Shown here piece after piece: positions 46,237 through 58,954 of a DNA stretch of 64,000 bases. The notes beneath the pieces are model-generated. The model was not told where the DNA came from, ran no database searches, and saw only the letters and a program-made list of their open reading frames with translations. Each line of letters starts with the position of its first letter. Position 1 is the first letter of the stretch. This stretch comes from Garcia nutans (taxonomy: Eukaryota > Streptophyta > Magnoliopsida > Malpighiales > Euphorbiaceae): assembly GCA_947685225.1 (NCBI GenBank), contig CANTUV010000037.1:25191001-25255000 (forward strand), read 5' to 3'. The translations under genes were made by a program, and so were the position numbers.

Positions 46237-48250
46237 CTTAAATATTGCTCTGTTTATCTTGCTTGCTTTAATATTTAATTGGAACAATCATGTTTTTTAA
46301 ATTTAAAGTTGTTTGAATAAATTATTTTCATCAAAATTTTTATTGGTCTTTGTTCATTTTGGTGCTAAACTAATGAGGAATCTAGCTTGATATTCATGGA
46401 TTAATATATTTATGCATCATGACTTGAATGACTTTACTAGGTGAGGGAATTGCTCTATAGCATTGAATTGTGTATGCTTACTTAGAGAGGGCTCCTACAT
46501 AATTACCTTTGTCTAGGTCCTAGTTTGTCTTAGAACATGCTTTGACAAACTTTTGAGGTGAAATTAAACTCTGTTTATTTAAGGGAGAAATGATCTAGGC
46601 ATTATTTGGTTAGCCAGCAACTAGTATCCACCCAATTAAAAATCAATCCCGAGTTATCCCTTTGAGCCTTCATAAAATTTTAGCTTTCTTTTCATTAACA
46701 TATAACACCACAACCTATCCTGAGTTGTTGTGATACTTTTGACAAGTCTTATGATCACTAAGGTGAAGAGGCAAGAAGATCAAAGAAAGGAATTTATAGC
46801 CAAGACTGTAAGGATAGTTGATGTTATCAAGACCATAAGGGTAGTTGAAGTTCACCTAGTATCTCTAATATATCAAGATAACATCAGAGTAACAAATGAT
46901 TTTATCCCTGCTAAAGAAGATTTATGTCACTCCACTCATCCATTATGAGAAACCCAAGTTGGTACATACAAGACAACTCTTTTAGAGCTAGAACCAAAAA
47001 AACAAAAAAAAAGGGAAGAAAAGAAAACAAAAAAAGAGGAAAGAAAAAAAAGAGAAGACGAAAGAAAAGAAAAAGAAAGAAAAGAAAGAAAAAACAAAAA
47101 AAGAGAGAAGAAAAAAAGTGAGAAAAAAAATATAAAACCTAAAAAGGCGGTTTAGAAAGCCAACCGAGTTTTCTTTTACCTAAGGCAGCAAAAGGCTTTC
47201 ATTTGGTTTATAAGGACAATTTGACTGGAATTGGTCCAACCCAACCAAAGATTCGATCAAAATTGGAGAAAAAAAATGAGAAAGACCATCTAGTTCTTGA
47301 AAAATATGTACTTGACAGTCCTACAAGGAAGAAGGATAAAATGATAAAATGCTTAAAGAAAGGGAAGAGTAAGAAAAATGAAATGAACGAAAAGGGAAAA
47401 GAAGAAAAGAAATGAAGAATGTCTCAATCAAGATCTAGATTAATATCAAGAAGATGGAAGGATACTCAAAGCTCTATCTTTTCATGCTCCCAACTGCCTA
47501 AAATTCAAACAAGAAATTTGTAGTGTGAAGATTTGTCCACTGTGTCACATAGGCTCCCACTTACAAATGGCCTTCATTTAACCCATGTCCCTTATAGACC
47601 CCATTTCAAGCCTATTAAAGACTTGTTGATCTCTCTTGGTAGGTAGAATCTATTATTGGAGATAGTTTGAATAAGCATGCATATGAGATAGACCATATTC
47701 AAACTCGATGAGACCTTTGGCCAAGTAATGTGTATGTGCCTATCTGAAGTGCAACAATTCTTGCTTAAATAGAAATGATTCCTGAGTTTAGTATGGTAAT
47801 TAGGGTTGTCATGTTATAGATATGTTAATTTGGAAAATCAAGTCTTGAGGTACATTGACATTGATTTGGCAAAGCCAACATTTGATTTCAAAATAAAAAT
47901 TCAAAAAACAAAGAAAGAGAAGGCTCAAAAGTTGCAAATTACATATCATCATTATTATTTTTATACTTATTATAAAATATTTCCTCAATTGATACAATAT
48001 TTATAGATCTCTAAGAAGGAGGTGGTAGATCACCAAATAAAGCTCTAAAAAAATCATCGCCTGTCGGAGGAGAAGGCATATCACCCGTCCCGAGTCCACC
48101 CAAAGTAGGAGCACCTGAATCTCTATTACCTTGGAATTTAGATCTGTAACGGTCCTCATCCGAAGTAGACAAAAGGATCTCATGGTCATCAGCTTGGGCC
48201 CTCTAGAAGAAGAAGCACCAGGATCTCTCATCCCCTAAAATTGGAAAGTC
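46237..48250 (+). other. Non-coding stretch of the Tat-type element
   Basis: Where protease and RT would be expected I find no pol motif in any frame. The region includes A/G-rich blocks (46980-47130 and 47260-47415) whose open frames encode almost only Lys, Arg and Glu. I treat those frames as low-complexity artefacts. The end (48001-48250) may include the downstream part of the antisense PMD gene. Confidence 0.6.
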
Positions 48251-50481
48251 TCAAAAATTTTGCTCTGACTGATGGTACAATTTTTCAAAATGGGAAACCT
48301 GTTGACGACTAGCAGCCAACTCTTCTTGAAGTTTCTTATTTTGTTCTTCAAGCATCCACTGTGAGCCAGAGAGGAAAAGAGTAAGAGCATACATAATCAT
48401 GCATACATATAGCATAAATTATCATAGAATAAAAAATCCTACCAGGTAATTCATGTCAATGCCCTGTGGATGAGATGACATCTCTGGTTGATTAGATTGA
48501 GCAAATGGAGGACCAGTAAAAGAAGGTCCAGCCTCATGACTAAACGAGCCAGCAGCCTGCAACAATCATTAAAGAAATCAAAACAAGTTAAGAAAGAAGC
48601 GATTGCAATGGAAAAATGGTAAAAGTTTACCTGAGAAGTGCTAGCCCCGAGATGTGAGACAAACTCTCCTCCCTCTCCATGATATTCCTCTTCATCTCTA
48701 TCCTCATTTTCTTCAGGAATTTCCCATACACCAACAGGAGATACGTCAAAGGTCAAAAGCCCTATTTGAATAAACTGGGTATAAGATGCACCTGGTGGAT
48801 AGAGAAAGGTTTCAACATCATAACCGTCTCGAGACAACCACCATGCATTCTTCGGCATTGATGTGATATTTAAAGTATATTCTGGGCCATGCATTGGGAT
48901 CCACTTCTACTTGGGACCAAGAAACCACTCATATACTCTCTCTCTCTGAGAAACCAGCCAATAGGCACAGGGCCAGCAATGACTTAGTGGGTATGTTGAA
49001 AAGGTAGTGCGACATTCATGGAGGAAGTCCAGTTCATCCGCTCTTTTGTGTTCCACTAGGACAAATTCACCTACAAAATGACATAAGGTAAGTGAACTTT
49101 TATATAAATTTTAAAAGTATACTAATGCTATTTTACCTGGCCCCAAGTTAAGCAGCTCAAGACAAAGCGTTGGGTATGCACATGGTGAGAGCCGAAAACT
49201 TCTACACGATCTGACAACCAAAAATTTAATCTCAGATACCCGACTCTCTCTCGGGAAATACCAGGCACCCTAACAAGATTGGGCTCATATGCCCATGCCT
49301 AAAACAATAATAAAAATCAAATTCATGCAAGAATAAGAATGGAATTAACATTGGTGGAAGAAAAGTACCTTGACAACCTCCATAAAGCCAACAAAAGACT
49401 TCTTATTTCTACAAATTTTGTCAAGTTCATGGTAAAGACAAGCAAGACGGCTTCACCCCAGCCGTAAAGCAGTATCATACTCATATCAGTAAGGGCCCTC
49501 AACACCGACAAATGGATGGTGAATTTGGTGCTGCCTAAAATGATCAACCTGAGCAAATATAGCAAAAACCCTTGAGCATATTGTGTTGTCTATCTCTGTG
49601 AACCCGTCATTCATAGTTCATCCAATAGCTACGAATTGGGTCAATTTTTATCTTAAAAGGCCCTTTAAATGATGGTTCCATACCAATTAACTATTGGATT
49701 TCTTTGAATGTTAGAATATCATTGGTAAGGGTGACCGGAAGACCATAGTACCGGATATCAGTTATGGCTGTATAATCGACCGGGCCAATGGTCATTTCTC
49801 ATATAGGTAGGTGAAAAGTATGGGTCGTGTCCATCCACTGTTCGGACAAAGCTTGAACTACACTCCTGTCTATCGAATACTCCTCAGATGGTAATTGCAA
49901 GATAAAGTTTTCAAAACCGCAATCTCGAATAATCCGTCTTACTCGAGAAGGCGCTACATCATACCATTGTCGGGCTTTGTAGACACACCCTCCGCCCCGG
50001 ATAACACAAGGATCACACTAATATGGAGTCAGGTAAGTTAATACAAGGTAAGTATATCATCATATCAATACCACTGATTTTTAGGCTAAATTTATTTATA
50101 TTATATTTTTAGTCTATCTATTTACTTAAATTCTTAAATATATTCATCTAATTAATTTATTTTTCCTAAATATTAAAAAAAAAACAAACAAAAAATAAAA
50201 AGAAAACAAACAAAAAAAGAAACAAAAATATAAAGAAGAAAAAACACACAGAAAAGGAAAACAAAAAAGTATAAAAACACAAAAAAAAAGATTAAAAAAG
50301 ATAACAAAAATGAAAAATAATTTGCTGTCAAAATAAATAATTAAATAATTACCTTGCTCTTTTGATTTGAACTATGATGAAGCGGCATTCTGGCTAGTAG
50401 ATTTATATTTCCATCTTCATGCCGCTGAATAAACTCCAATAACTCAGCATTAGATCGAGTTCCTGATCTTGAAGCATGCAT
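48251..50481 (-). pseudogene. Plant mobile domain (PMD, MAIN-like) gene, antisense in a Tat element
   Basis: Six exons can be read on the minus strand, with GT-AG borders: 50481-50353, 50017-49369, 49298-49137, 49070-48631, 48556-48443 and 48358-48251. Exon 1 starts MHASRSGTRSNAELLEF. Exon 2 holds the PMD core: DRSVVQALSEQW, THTFHLPI, EMTIGPVDY, then ALRLG, LACLYHELDKICRNK, GFMEVVK. Exon 3 continues AWAYEPNLVRVPG, matching the WAWE region of PMD proteins. Exon 4 ends in an acidic segment and exon 6 encodes a short coiled coil (EEQNKKLQEELAASRQQ). Exon 2 has stops at 49801-49799, 49693-49691 and 49609-49607 and a probable frameshift, so the copy is dead. PMD proteins (MAIN, MAIL1) are plant nuclear proteins linked to silencing and genome stability, and PMD copies are known inside transposons. 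Confidence 0.82.
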
Positions 50482-50944
50482 TTTTTTCAAAACTCTATGC
50501 TAAACTATCTAAAATAAAAGATGTATAGCTATGAATGAATGAAATGAAGAAATCTGCTGTGAATGAAATAAAGAAATCTGCTATGTTTATATAGAGAAAT
50601 GGCAAAGGAAAAAGACAAAAATCAAAAAAAGAAAAAAAATAGTATTCTCATAAAAAAAGAAAAGTAAATTTTACTATTGATAAATAGTAAGTTACTGTTT
50701 ACAAATAGTAAATGAATAGTAATAAATAGTGCATAAATAGTGACTACACAGTAAATAAATAGGAAACTCAATTATTTAATTTAATCATTCAAATACTTGC
50801 ATGTATATAAATATTTTTACACTTTCAAAATATTTTTACACGCAGGGGGCAAGAAGATATATGTATAGTAAAAATTAGCTAAATTTTTTGCAAATTCCTT
50901 TAGTATACTACTGACTATAATTATTTTTTACAGACAATTAAATC
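50482..50944. other. AT-rich spacer upstream of the PMD gene
   Basis: No ORF is recognised. There is a short direct repeat at about 50535-50585 (GAAATCTGCTGTGAATGAAA / GAAATCTGCTATG). It would hold the promoter of the antisense gene, but I cannot point to one. Confidence 0.4.
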
Positions 50945-51500
50945 TCTCTTAGCTTAGGTCCAGAACCCTAATTACTCTTAAGTCCAGAACTTAGCTCAGG
51001 TCTAGAGCCCTAATTACTCTTAAGTCCAGAACTTAGCTCGGGTCCAGAACCCAAGTTACTCTTAAGTCCAGAACTTAGCTTGGGTCCAGAACCTAAATTA
51101 CCCTTAATTCCAAAACTCAAACTAGGTCCAGAACCTAAGTCTTTTCAGAATCCAAAACTTGAATCGGGTCCAGAACCCAAATCATCCCGGGTCCAGAACC
51201 CAAGTCTTTTCAGAGTCTAGAACTCGAATCGGGTCCAGAACCCAAGCCATCCCGGGTCAAGAACCCAAGTCTTTTCAGAGTCTAGAACTCGAATCGGGTC
51301 CAGAACCTAAGCCATCCAGGGTTAAGAACCCAAGTCTTTTCAGAGTCCATAACTCGAATCGGGTTCAGAACCCAAACCATCCCAGGTCCAAAACCCAAGT
51401 CTTTTTAGAGTCCAGAACTCATATCAAGTCCAGAACCCAAGTCTTTTCCGAGTCCAGAACTCAAACCGTGTCCAGAACCCAAAACCTAAACCATCTCAGA
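50945..51500 (+). repeat. GTCCAGAACCC tandem array before the PPT
   Basis: Many copies of a short unit containing GTCCAGAACCCAAG are arranged into a higher-order period of about 65 bp (TCTTTTCAGAGTCTAGAACT ... CCATCCCGGG). The open frame at 51159-51581 is a by-product. Satellite-like arrays in the 3' untranslated region are known for Tat/Ogre elements. Confidence 0.9.
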
Positions 51501-51555
51501 AAAGGTAAGTCTTATTACTTTTCACTCTCTTTTGCTGTAGTCTCAGACCGTTCAA

Positions 51556-51568
51556 GCAGGGGGCAAAC
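51556..51568 (+). promoter_or_regulatory. Polypurine tract of the Tat-type element
   Basis: GCAGGGGGCAAAC lies directly before the 3' LTR start TGTAGACCC. The purine run is short and includes C, as in other Tat elements. Confidence 0.7.
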
Positions 51569-53715
51569 TGTAGACCCTTAATTTTTGACCCAGTCTTGTC
51601 CGATATTTTTTATATAGTCCAAAATAATTTTTATGGTATTTTAATTAAATAATATTTATTTTAGTATTTATTATTTTTAATTTTTAATAAAAATAAAATA
51701 GTAAAATTAAATAAATAAAAATCAAAGACGAAAAAATCGGCGCCGAAAAAATTATTCACCGAAGGTTTTAATTTGGTTTTAATTCGTCGCCAAAAAATTC
51801 TATTTGGTTTTGGTTTTTTTTTTCTAATAGGTTTTAATTTCCTTAAATAATTAGAAGTAGGTTTATGATTTTTCCTATAAATACCACATTAAAACACAGA
51901 ATTAAGGGACTTTGATCGAATCAAAAATTGGTTTTTTACTGAGCTCAACTTGGGACTTCTTACTTGGGAGGAAAAGAGGACAGAAACCCTAAGGAGCAAG
52001 AGACATTAGCAATTATCAACCCATCAAAGGCAGTAACACTGCCTTTGTCATTGTTCATCCAAAAACAAATTGTGGAGGAACCAACGAACGGAGGTTAGGT
52101 TAGAAGTCTTTGATTTGATTATATTTACATTGCTATTGCCATATTTTCTTTTAAATACTTCTACCATTTGTTTTGATGTTCAGTCGGTAACTTAATTTAT
52201 TAAACTTAGTAATATGTTTAACAGATTAAATCGTCCATTCATCTAGTAGCCTAAGTCTTTAAGCAAAACTTCAAAAGCCCTAAATCATCCTTCTATTTCC
52301 AAAACTTCAAAAACCCTAAAACTGTTCTTCTATTTCCAAAACTTCAAAAACCCTAAATTGTTTCTTCTATTTCCAAAAACTTTAAAACCCTAAATTATTT
52401 TCCTCAAACTATTTTCATCTAAACCCTAACTTTTTTTTCAAAATTTCCAAATGTCATCTTAAATCTCCAAACCTTAATCTTCTTTATAGTTTCTAAAAAT
52501 CATAATTATTTTTATAAAACTCTAAACTGTTTTCTTAAATCCTATGATCAAATATGTTTTCCAAAATATCAAAAACCCTAATTTTCTCAAAACCCAATAC
52601 AGTAAACTCTAGTTTTCCTAAACCCTAAATTCTTAAGGCATCAAAACTTTATGACAAATTCATCAACACCCTAAACCCTAATCCAGTGAATTTAAAAGCC
52701 AATCTAGTAAATCTAAACCCTAAAGCCATAATCCAGTAAACCTAAAATCACAATCCAGTAATTGTGAATTACAAACCCTAATGTTTTAAGATTTCAAAAC
52801 CCTAATTTCATGATGTTACCCCTAAACCCTAATTTGATTAGCCAAAAAACCTTACTACTTTCTTAAATTTATAAAACCCTAATCCATTCCAATTTTTCAA
52901 AATCTTTACAGTAGCCTAAATAATAATAATAATAATAATTCTAAAATCTCAAAACCCTAAATGTTAATTGAAGAACCCTAAATTGTGACATAAACCTAAA
53001 TTTGTATCTTTGTTTGCTTTATTTAATTTTAAATTTGATTATGTAGTTTATTATATGTTGTGATGGTTGATTTATTTAATTTCAAGGGTTGATTTATTTA
53101 ATTTATCATGGATGGATATTTTCTTTATTATTATGATTATTATTTGTTTATTTTAGTATTAAAATTATAAGAGGTTTGTTTCCACTTTGTGGGTGCCTCA
53201 TTAGTTAAATATTATGTAATTTAAATTGATTTTATATTTTGGACCAATGTAAAGGACATGTTTTCACCTTTCGGTGGGTGTCCCATTTAGTTTAGAATGG
53301 ATGATACAAGGACATGTTTCCATCCTCGGATGGGTGTCCATTTATTGATTTTGTTTGGTCATTGCTTTGATTTTAATATAATAATGCTTTCTTGTAATTG
53401 TTGCATGTAATATGGATAATATTGTTATATTTAAGAATTTTATAATATTAAGACCTACAAAGGAGGCCGGTTCCAATGAACCGGGCGTTGGGCCATTTCT
53501 CACCTTCCCCACACGTACCCAACTTTCAGAACCTATTAAGCGGTTGGGGATTCCTTAGGAATCAAGTCATCCACCCCTTTCTTTTTCCCTGCCCATCCGG
53601 GTGGTGACTCCATTTTCTCTAGGCTTAGGTCCGTATTCTCTAAGGCCCCGAGCCTAAACAATGCATAAGTCGCAAGAACCATTCCACCGAGAGTGGGGGC
53701 AAAAATCCCCGCTCA
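51569..53715 (+). repeat. 3' LTR of the Tat-type element
   Basis: This is 2147 bp, TGTAGACCC...CCCGCTCA. The TATA box is at 51876-51883, CCCTAAA-like motifs at 52280-52990, and the three tandem hairpins at about 53171-53337. Short frames within it are not genes. Confidence 0.9.
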
Positions 53716-55570
53716 CAGTTATGCCATTTTAGGGTTTTGAACATAAGCATGTGGTTAATTAATGTAATTGGCTTAAACATGTTAAAATATGTTTGTAATG
53801 ATATAAATAAACTCAAAATAATAATTTAATGGGTTAATATGGATTTGCTAAGTTAAAGTAAGGAAAGACTTTATTTTTGAAATTTTGTAGGAGTGTTGTT
53901 AAATTAAGGTTTGATGTTGAGAATGCCTTTGAATGTGATATTAAAGGATTATTTATGATCACATTTGATATAAGCATTGAGGGAGGTTGATTTGCTTCAT
54001 CCAAGTGTTGAAGGGCAAGTTGGAAGATAGGATTGGAGGTTGTTTTAAGCTTGCTTTGGGTTGCTAGTGGAGGTAAGTACAAACTTTAAATGACTGCATA
54101 TATTTACATGATATTGGGACTTAACACATTTAGTTGAGAAATGTGTTAAGTTACTTAATATACTGTTGATGAATGTGAATTATGTTATGATATGCATAAT
54201 GTGTATTATGTTGAAGTACCAAGGTAATGTGTTGAAAATGAAAAGAAATGTGGTATAATGTGATGAGATATGTGAAAACAAAATGTAATGAATTGATTTT
54301 GATATAAAAGAGAAAAATGAGAAAAGTGAGAAAAGTGAGAAAAAGATAATATAATAAGGCAATGTGCCTAGTTTGATCATGAGAAAATGAGAAAAGTTTT
54401 GATAAAGGAATTATGAAAGAATTTGATAATGAGAAATATAAATAAATTGTGTGCCTAGTATGTTATTCAATTTTCAGAGTTCTAGGTTTGGCGGCATGCC
54501 TATGAATTGCTGGGCAGGTGAAAAGACCGGGTCGTAAGCCGAGCCCAGCTGATAAATATGATATTTTTGGGGTAAAAAGATGATGTTGTAAGCCTCAAAA
54601 ACAAATCCTTGAAGCAAGACTAAGTGAAAAGACTGGGTCGTAAGCTCAGATCTAGTTGGATTATCCATGGATATATTACCTACGGGGCTAGACACAAGGT
54701 GTCATTATGGACCAAAGCAGTAACTTTGAAATTTAAATAGCATATTAGATCTTTTTAGGCCCATGCTTGTCTTTGCTTTAATGTGAATTATGAATTGTGA
54801 TACAATTGAGCAATATAATGAGATATAATGTTATGAGTTGTGATATATATATGTATTGTGCATTGACATTACATTTGGACTATATTGTTATCAAAGTTTG
54901 CACCACTAGGCTTCAGCTTAGCGCGATTGTAATTTGTCACGCAGGTAACATGGACGTTTTGGTAGAGCCAGAGAGTATACTAGACCTGGTCGGGTCTAGG
55001 TTTGCAGCTTTTTGAGCTTGAAGAGTTTTTCAGTACATCAAGATCAGGGCCAGTTGCCAGCATGTAGATATTTGATATTATAGTATATTTTGATATTATG
55101 TATGTTATGATATTTTTTGAAGTATATATTGTAAATTGTAAAGAATGATTTGAATAATTTGTTTAAGATGGGATCTTATATGTGATGTTGATATATATAC
55201 CTATATATAAGTATTTTGAGAAAATATAGAGAAATTGAGAAGTATTGGTTAAATGGTGAATTGATTTTATTTGGAGTGTTTGTTTTATGCAGGTTGTGTT
55301 TTGTTGAATTTTGGGAACGTCCAAATTACAGACAAAACTCTGGCGAATTTTTCCTAGAGATTTTCATATAAAATGTTATTTTAGGTTACTATAGCTAGTA
55401 AAGAATATTTATATACTATTTAATTTTATATATTTAGTATTTGAAATTTTAAAACAAAAAAATATGAAAATTTTTATTAAATCGGTTTGTGACATTTTTA
55501 TACCTTATATGCGTATTTTACATATGCTGGAAATATGTATTGTATATATATAGGATATAAGGGTGTTACA
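53716..55570 (+). mobile_element. Tekay-type LTR fragment (5' start missing)
   Basis: It ends GGATATAAGGGTGTTACA at 55570. It contains the donor-like GGTAAGTACAAA (about 54072), GGCGGCATGCC, repeats with CCGGGTCGTAAGCC, and the double hairpin (54906-54942). The 5' part is missing, replaced at 53716 by the Tat LTR. No PBS follows, so it is a truncated or solo LTR. Confidence 0.72.
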
Positions 55571-55940
55571 GTAAATCCCTCCTTTCCTCTAATGGGGATA
55601 ACCTGCCTTCAATGGAGAAAGAAGAAGAAGAAGATGATCCCCAAACTCATCTCTAACCAACCACTACTCTTTTAGCCACATAATTCTCCACTTTAAATTT
55701 CCACCAAGTAAAATATATATTACTTAATTAATATAAAAAATTATCTTCCACTAACTGCACAAATAATTTTTAATAATTTAAAATAACTTTTGACCAATTT
55801 AAAATATTAACTTGTATATGTTATGTATATCTACATATATATACCATATACACATTTTACTTTTTCACTTAAATATATATATTTTAAATCATTTATTTAA
55901 TTTCCAAACATTAAAATTTTCAAAATTTTGGGATATTACA
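55571..55940 (-). mobile_element. 5'-part of a Tekay-type 3' LTR
   Basis: On the minus strand it starts TGTAATATCCC at 55940, next to a polypurine tract (55941-55957) and the 18-bp hairpin (55963-55980). It is cut at 55571 by the + strand LTR. Confidence 0.75.
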
Positions 55941-55982
55941 ATTACCTCCCCCTCTAAAAATAAATTTCGTCCTCGAAATTAC

Positions 55983-56279
55983 CTGCTCTTAAGTCTAGAA
56001 CAATTAGGGATACTAACTCTGTATCATCTGCTCACTCTCCCATGTTGCCTCCTCAACGGCATGATTCTTCTAAAGAACTTTCACAAGTGGCACCTTCTTA
56101 TTCCTCAACTCTTTCACTTCCTGTACCAAGATAGCCGCCGGTTCTTCCTAATAAGTCAGATCTGGACTCACCTCAATTAACTCTGCTGACAAGATGTGAG
56201 ATGGGTCTAACCTGTACCTCCGAAGCATAGAGACATGGAAGACATTATGAATTTGATCCAACTCAGGCGGCAAAGCCAA
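55983..56279 (-). pseudogene. Tekay-type pol C-terminus (GPY/F tail and chromodomain)
   Basis: The minus strand reads LALPPELDQIHNVFHVSMLR, then RRYRLDPSHIL, EVKELRNKKVPLVKVL and EEATWESEQ. This is clearly homologous to residues about 1171-1266 of the polyprotein at 25290-29090. It is interrupted by in-frame stops, including one at the Trp of LWKNH and ones at Gln codons of the tail. It is truncated at 56279 by insertion of the next element. Confidence 0.85.
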
Positions 56280-58954
56280 TGTAATATCCCAAAAGTGTGC
56301 CTAGATGTTTTGAGATGATGGTTGTTTTATTTGAATCATATGCATATGTGTAATTGGAAAGGAAAGAAATGTATAGAGAGAATGTATATGTTGTGTATAT
56401 GGCAAGATATATAACATATATGTTGGTCAAAATGGAGAGTCAAGGGAAGAAGATATTTATTTTGTTAAGTATGAAATTACTAATAAGGGCATGTAAGTGA
56501 AAGGAAGTTAAAACAAATAAGAAGAGGGTGTTTTTGGGTAATTGTCTTTTTAGAAATGCTTGGTGGAGGTTTAAAGAGATGCAAAGTTTGACTTTGTCTC
56601 TAATTTCATTTTCATTTCTTTTTTTTCCTTTCTTGGCCGGCTATCAAGAAGACAAAGGAGAGCAAGAGAGGTTTTGAGTTTTAAGACCAAATTGAAGGAG
56701 ATTTCAAGAAGATAAGTTGAAATTCAAGAAGTTCCTCTTTGTTGGTAAGTTTTCTCTTGATTTCTCTTGATTTTATTGAAGTTGTGTTTGAGTTGATAGA
56801 TTATTGTTGATTGTAAGAGTGTGTTGTTTGATTGGGATATGTTTAAGAGTGTTTGGTTAAATTGATGATGGATTTTGAGGATGAATTGAAGGAAAGAGTA
56901 AGGTTGTTGGAAGAGATAGTGTTGAAGGTGTGTTTAGGGTTTGTGATGATATTGATGATTTGTGGTTAATGTATATTTTGTCTTGTTTTGGTGTTTTTGC
57001 AAGTTTAACATGGTTTTTGGATGTGTGTAGTTGAGTTTGTTTGAAGTGGATGTTGGTGGAAGAAGTGTTTTGTTGGGTGTTTTGTTGTTTTCGCCGGAAT
57101 CTGGGTTTTTGGCCTGACACGCCCACGACAACGTCCAGGTTTTTAGGCGTGTCAATTCTTCTGTGTGGCAGTAGGTTTGACACGACCAGTAACACGTCCG
57201 TGTTATTGAACGTGTCATAGCCACTGTGTTTTTGGGGAATTGACACAGCCATGAGCACGCTCATGTTGTTGGACGTGTCAATGTTTCTGAGAGGCAGAAT
57301 GTATTACACGCCCAGTGACACGCCCGTGGTTCTGAGCGTGTAAAAGCTTTTGTATTGTGGAGTTAGGGCACGGTCAGGGACACGCCCGTGTTTTTGAGCG
57401 TGTCATGTTTAGAGTTTGCCCTAGTTGGTTCTTAGCCTTATGATCTTATGTGGGTTTCATCTTGCTTTGGGAATAGGTTATGAAGAAGGTGAATTGCCAT
57501 AATTCAAGTGGTGAAAGATTATTGGAAGAAGAAGTGTTTAGTATTGAGTGGGTTGCTTTTAAAGTAAGTACAAACTTTGTATAGTTGCATACATCCATTT
57601 GATATTGCATTGTTGATACTTATGAATAATGTGATATTTTGCACATTGTGAATCTTGTGGAATGTAATGTGCTATATGTATGATGATGAATTGTCTTGAT
57701 ATGAATGGAGATGGAATGAAACCAGTGTTGTTGGCCATGGTTATGCAAATGAAATTGATGAGGCATGATTGCCCATTTGATTATGAGATATGATTTGAGA
57801 AAGAGAATGATAAAGAGGCAAATGAAATAATTGTATGTTTAATATATTATTCAATTTCAGAGTTCTGGGTTTGGCGGCATGCCTATCAAATGTGAAAAGG
57901 TAACAGTCTTGCCGGGTTGAGGATCTCTTCAATTTGAGTTGAATTGAGGTCCAAGAGACTGGGTCTGTTACACTATTTGAATTATGAATATGAAATATAT
58001 GAAAGGTAACAGTCTTGCCGGGTTGAGGATCTCTTCAATTTGAGTTTAATTGAGGTCCAAGAGACTGGGTCTGTTACACTATGTGAATTATGAATATGAA
58101 ATATATGAAAGGTAACAGTCTTGCCAGGTTGAGGATCTCCTCGATTTAGTCGGGTTGATGGTCCAAGAGACTGGGTCTGTTATAGGTAACAGTCTTGCCG
58201 GGTTGAGGATCTCCTCAAGCTTGTTTAGTTGATGGTCCAAGAGACTGGGTCTGTTACACTATCCATGGATAGAGATATATGTATATTGCCTACGGGCTTG
58301 ATTATTGTGATTATGGACCAAAGCAGCAACTCTGAACTTTGAATATCATATTAAATACTTGTCGGGCCCATAGGTGTCTATGTTAAATGTATTCCATGAA
58401 TGATAATACAATTATGAGATAATGTAAATGAAATGTTAGCATTATTGAAATAATGAAATGTAACATTTATAAGTATGATCTTTATTGGTTGAATGCATGA
58501 CATTGATATTGATATTGCATAATTTCATTATGGTTTGTACTACTGAGTTGTTAGCTCACCGCGATAGTGGTTCATCGCGCAGGTGATAGAGTTGATAGGG
58601 TTGAGACGGAAGATTCCTCTAAACCTAATTGAAGTTTTGCTTGAAGAGTGAGCCTAGAGCTTAAAGATTAGAGAGTCAAGCTGCCAATCATGTATATATT
58701 TTATGTTTTGTAAATTTTGGATTTATAATGTATTTGCACTTGTAAATATTTGTAATAATTTCCGCTGCGAATTAATAAACGTTTTTATCTATGGTGTCTT
58801 TTGAATTTCTTTTATATGTTTAAGATTTGCTTCACTTATTTTCAAAGATATGACTTGTGTATTTTATAAACAGTGGCATTTTCTATATTTATTATACGTA
58901 TATTATGATCGTATAAGCATGTTGTGTACGTATACGGGATATAGGGGTGTTACA
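56280..58954 (+). repeat. 5' LTR of the deleted Tekay-type element
   Basis: This is 2675 bp, TGTAATATCCC...GGGTGTTACA. It carries the CACG palindrome array (57113-57410), the donor-like motif (about 57562), four GTAACAG repeats (57899-58260), and the double hairpin (58544-58580). The PBS TGGTATCAGAGCC is at 58962-58974. Confidence 0.93.
57899..58260 (+). repeat. GTAACAG...CTGTTAC inverted-end tandem repeats
   Basis: Four units begin GTAACAGTCTTGCC(G/A)GG and end GACTGGGTCTGTTA(C/T), so each has complementary ends. Two similar units, in the opposite orientation, are in each LTR of the 22438-32063 element. Confidence 0.9.

Larger units (their letters stand above)
41430..53715 (+). mobile_element. 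Pol-less Tat/Ogre-type element with antisense PMD gene
   Basis: The element has a 5' LTR (about 41430-43602), PBS, leader, broken gag (44769-46236), a non-coding stretch, an antisense PMD pseudogene (48251-50481), a tandem-repeat block, a polypurine tract, and a 3' LTR (51569-53715). No protease, RT, RNase H or integrase is recognisable, so it is non-autonomous or deleted. The LTRs show many differences and length changes, so the copy is old. The first ~140 bp of the 5' LTR and any target duplication were not found. Confidence 0.85.

Noticed and set aside
46924..47415. Lys/Arg-rich open frames
   Set aside because: Low-complexity A/G-rich DNA with no conserved motif.
51159..51581. 140-codon open frame with repeating SRTQVFSES
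   Set aside because: It is a by-product of the GTCCAGAACCC array in the 3' untranslated region.
57899..58260. Regular repeats resembling a CRISPR array
   Set aside because: The units are contiguous LTR repeats with complementary ends and no unique spacers; the context is a plant LTR.
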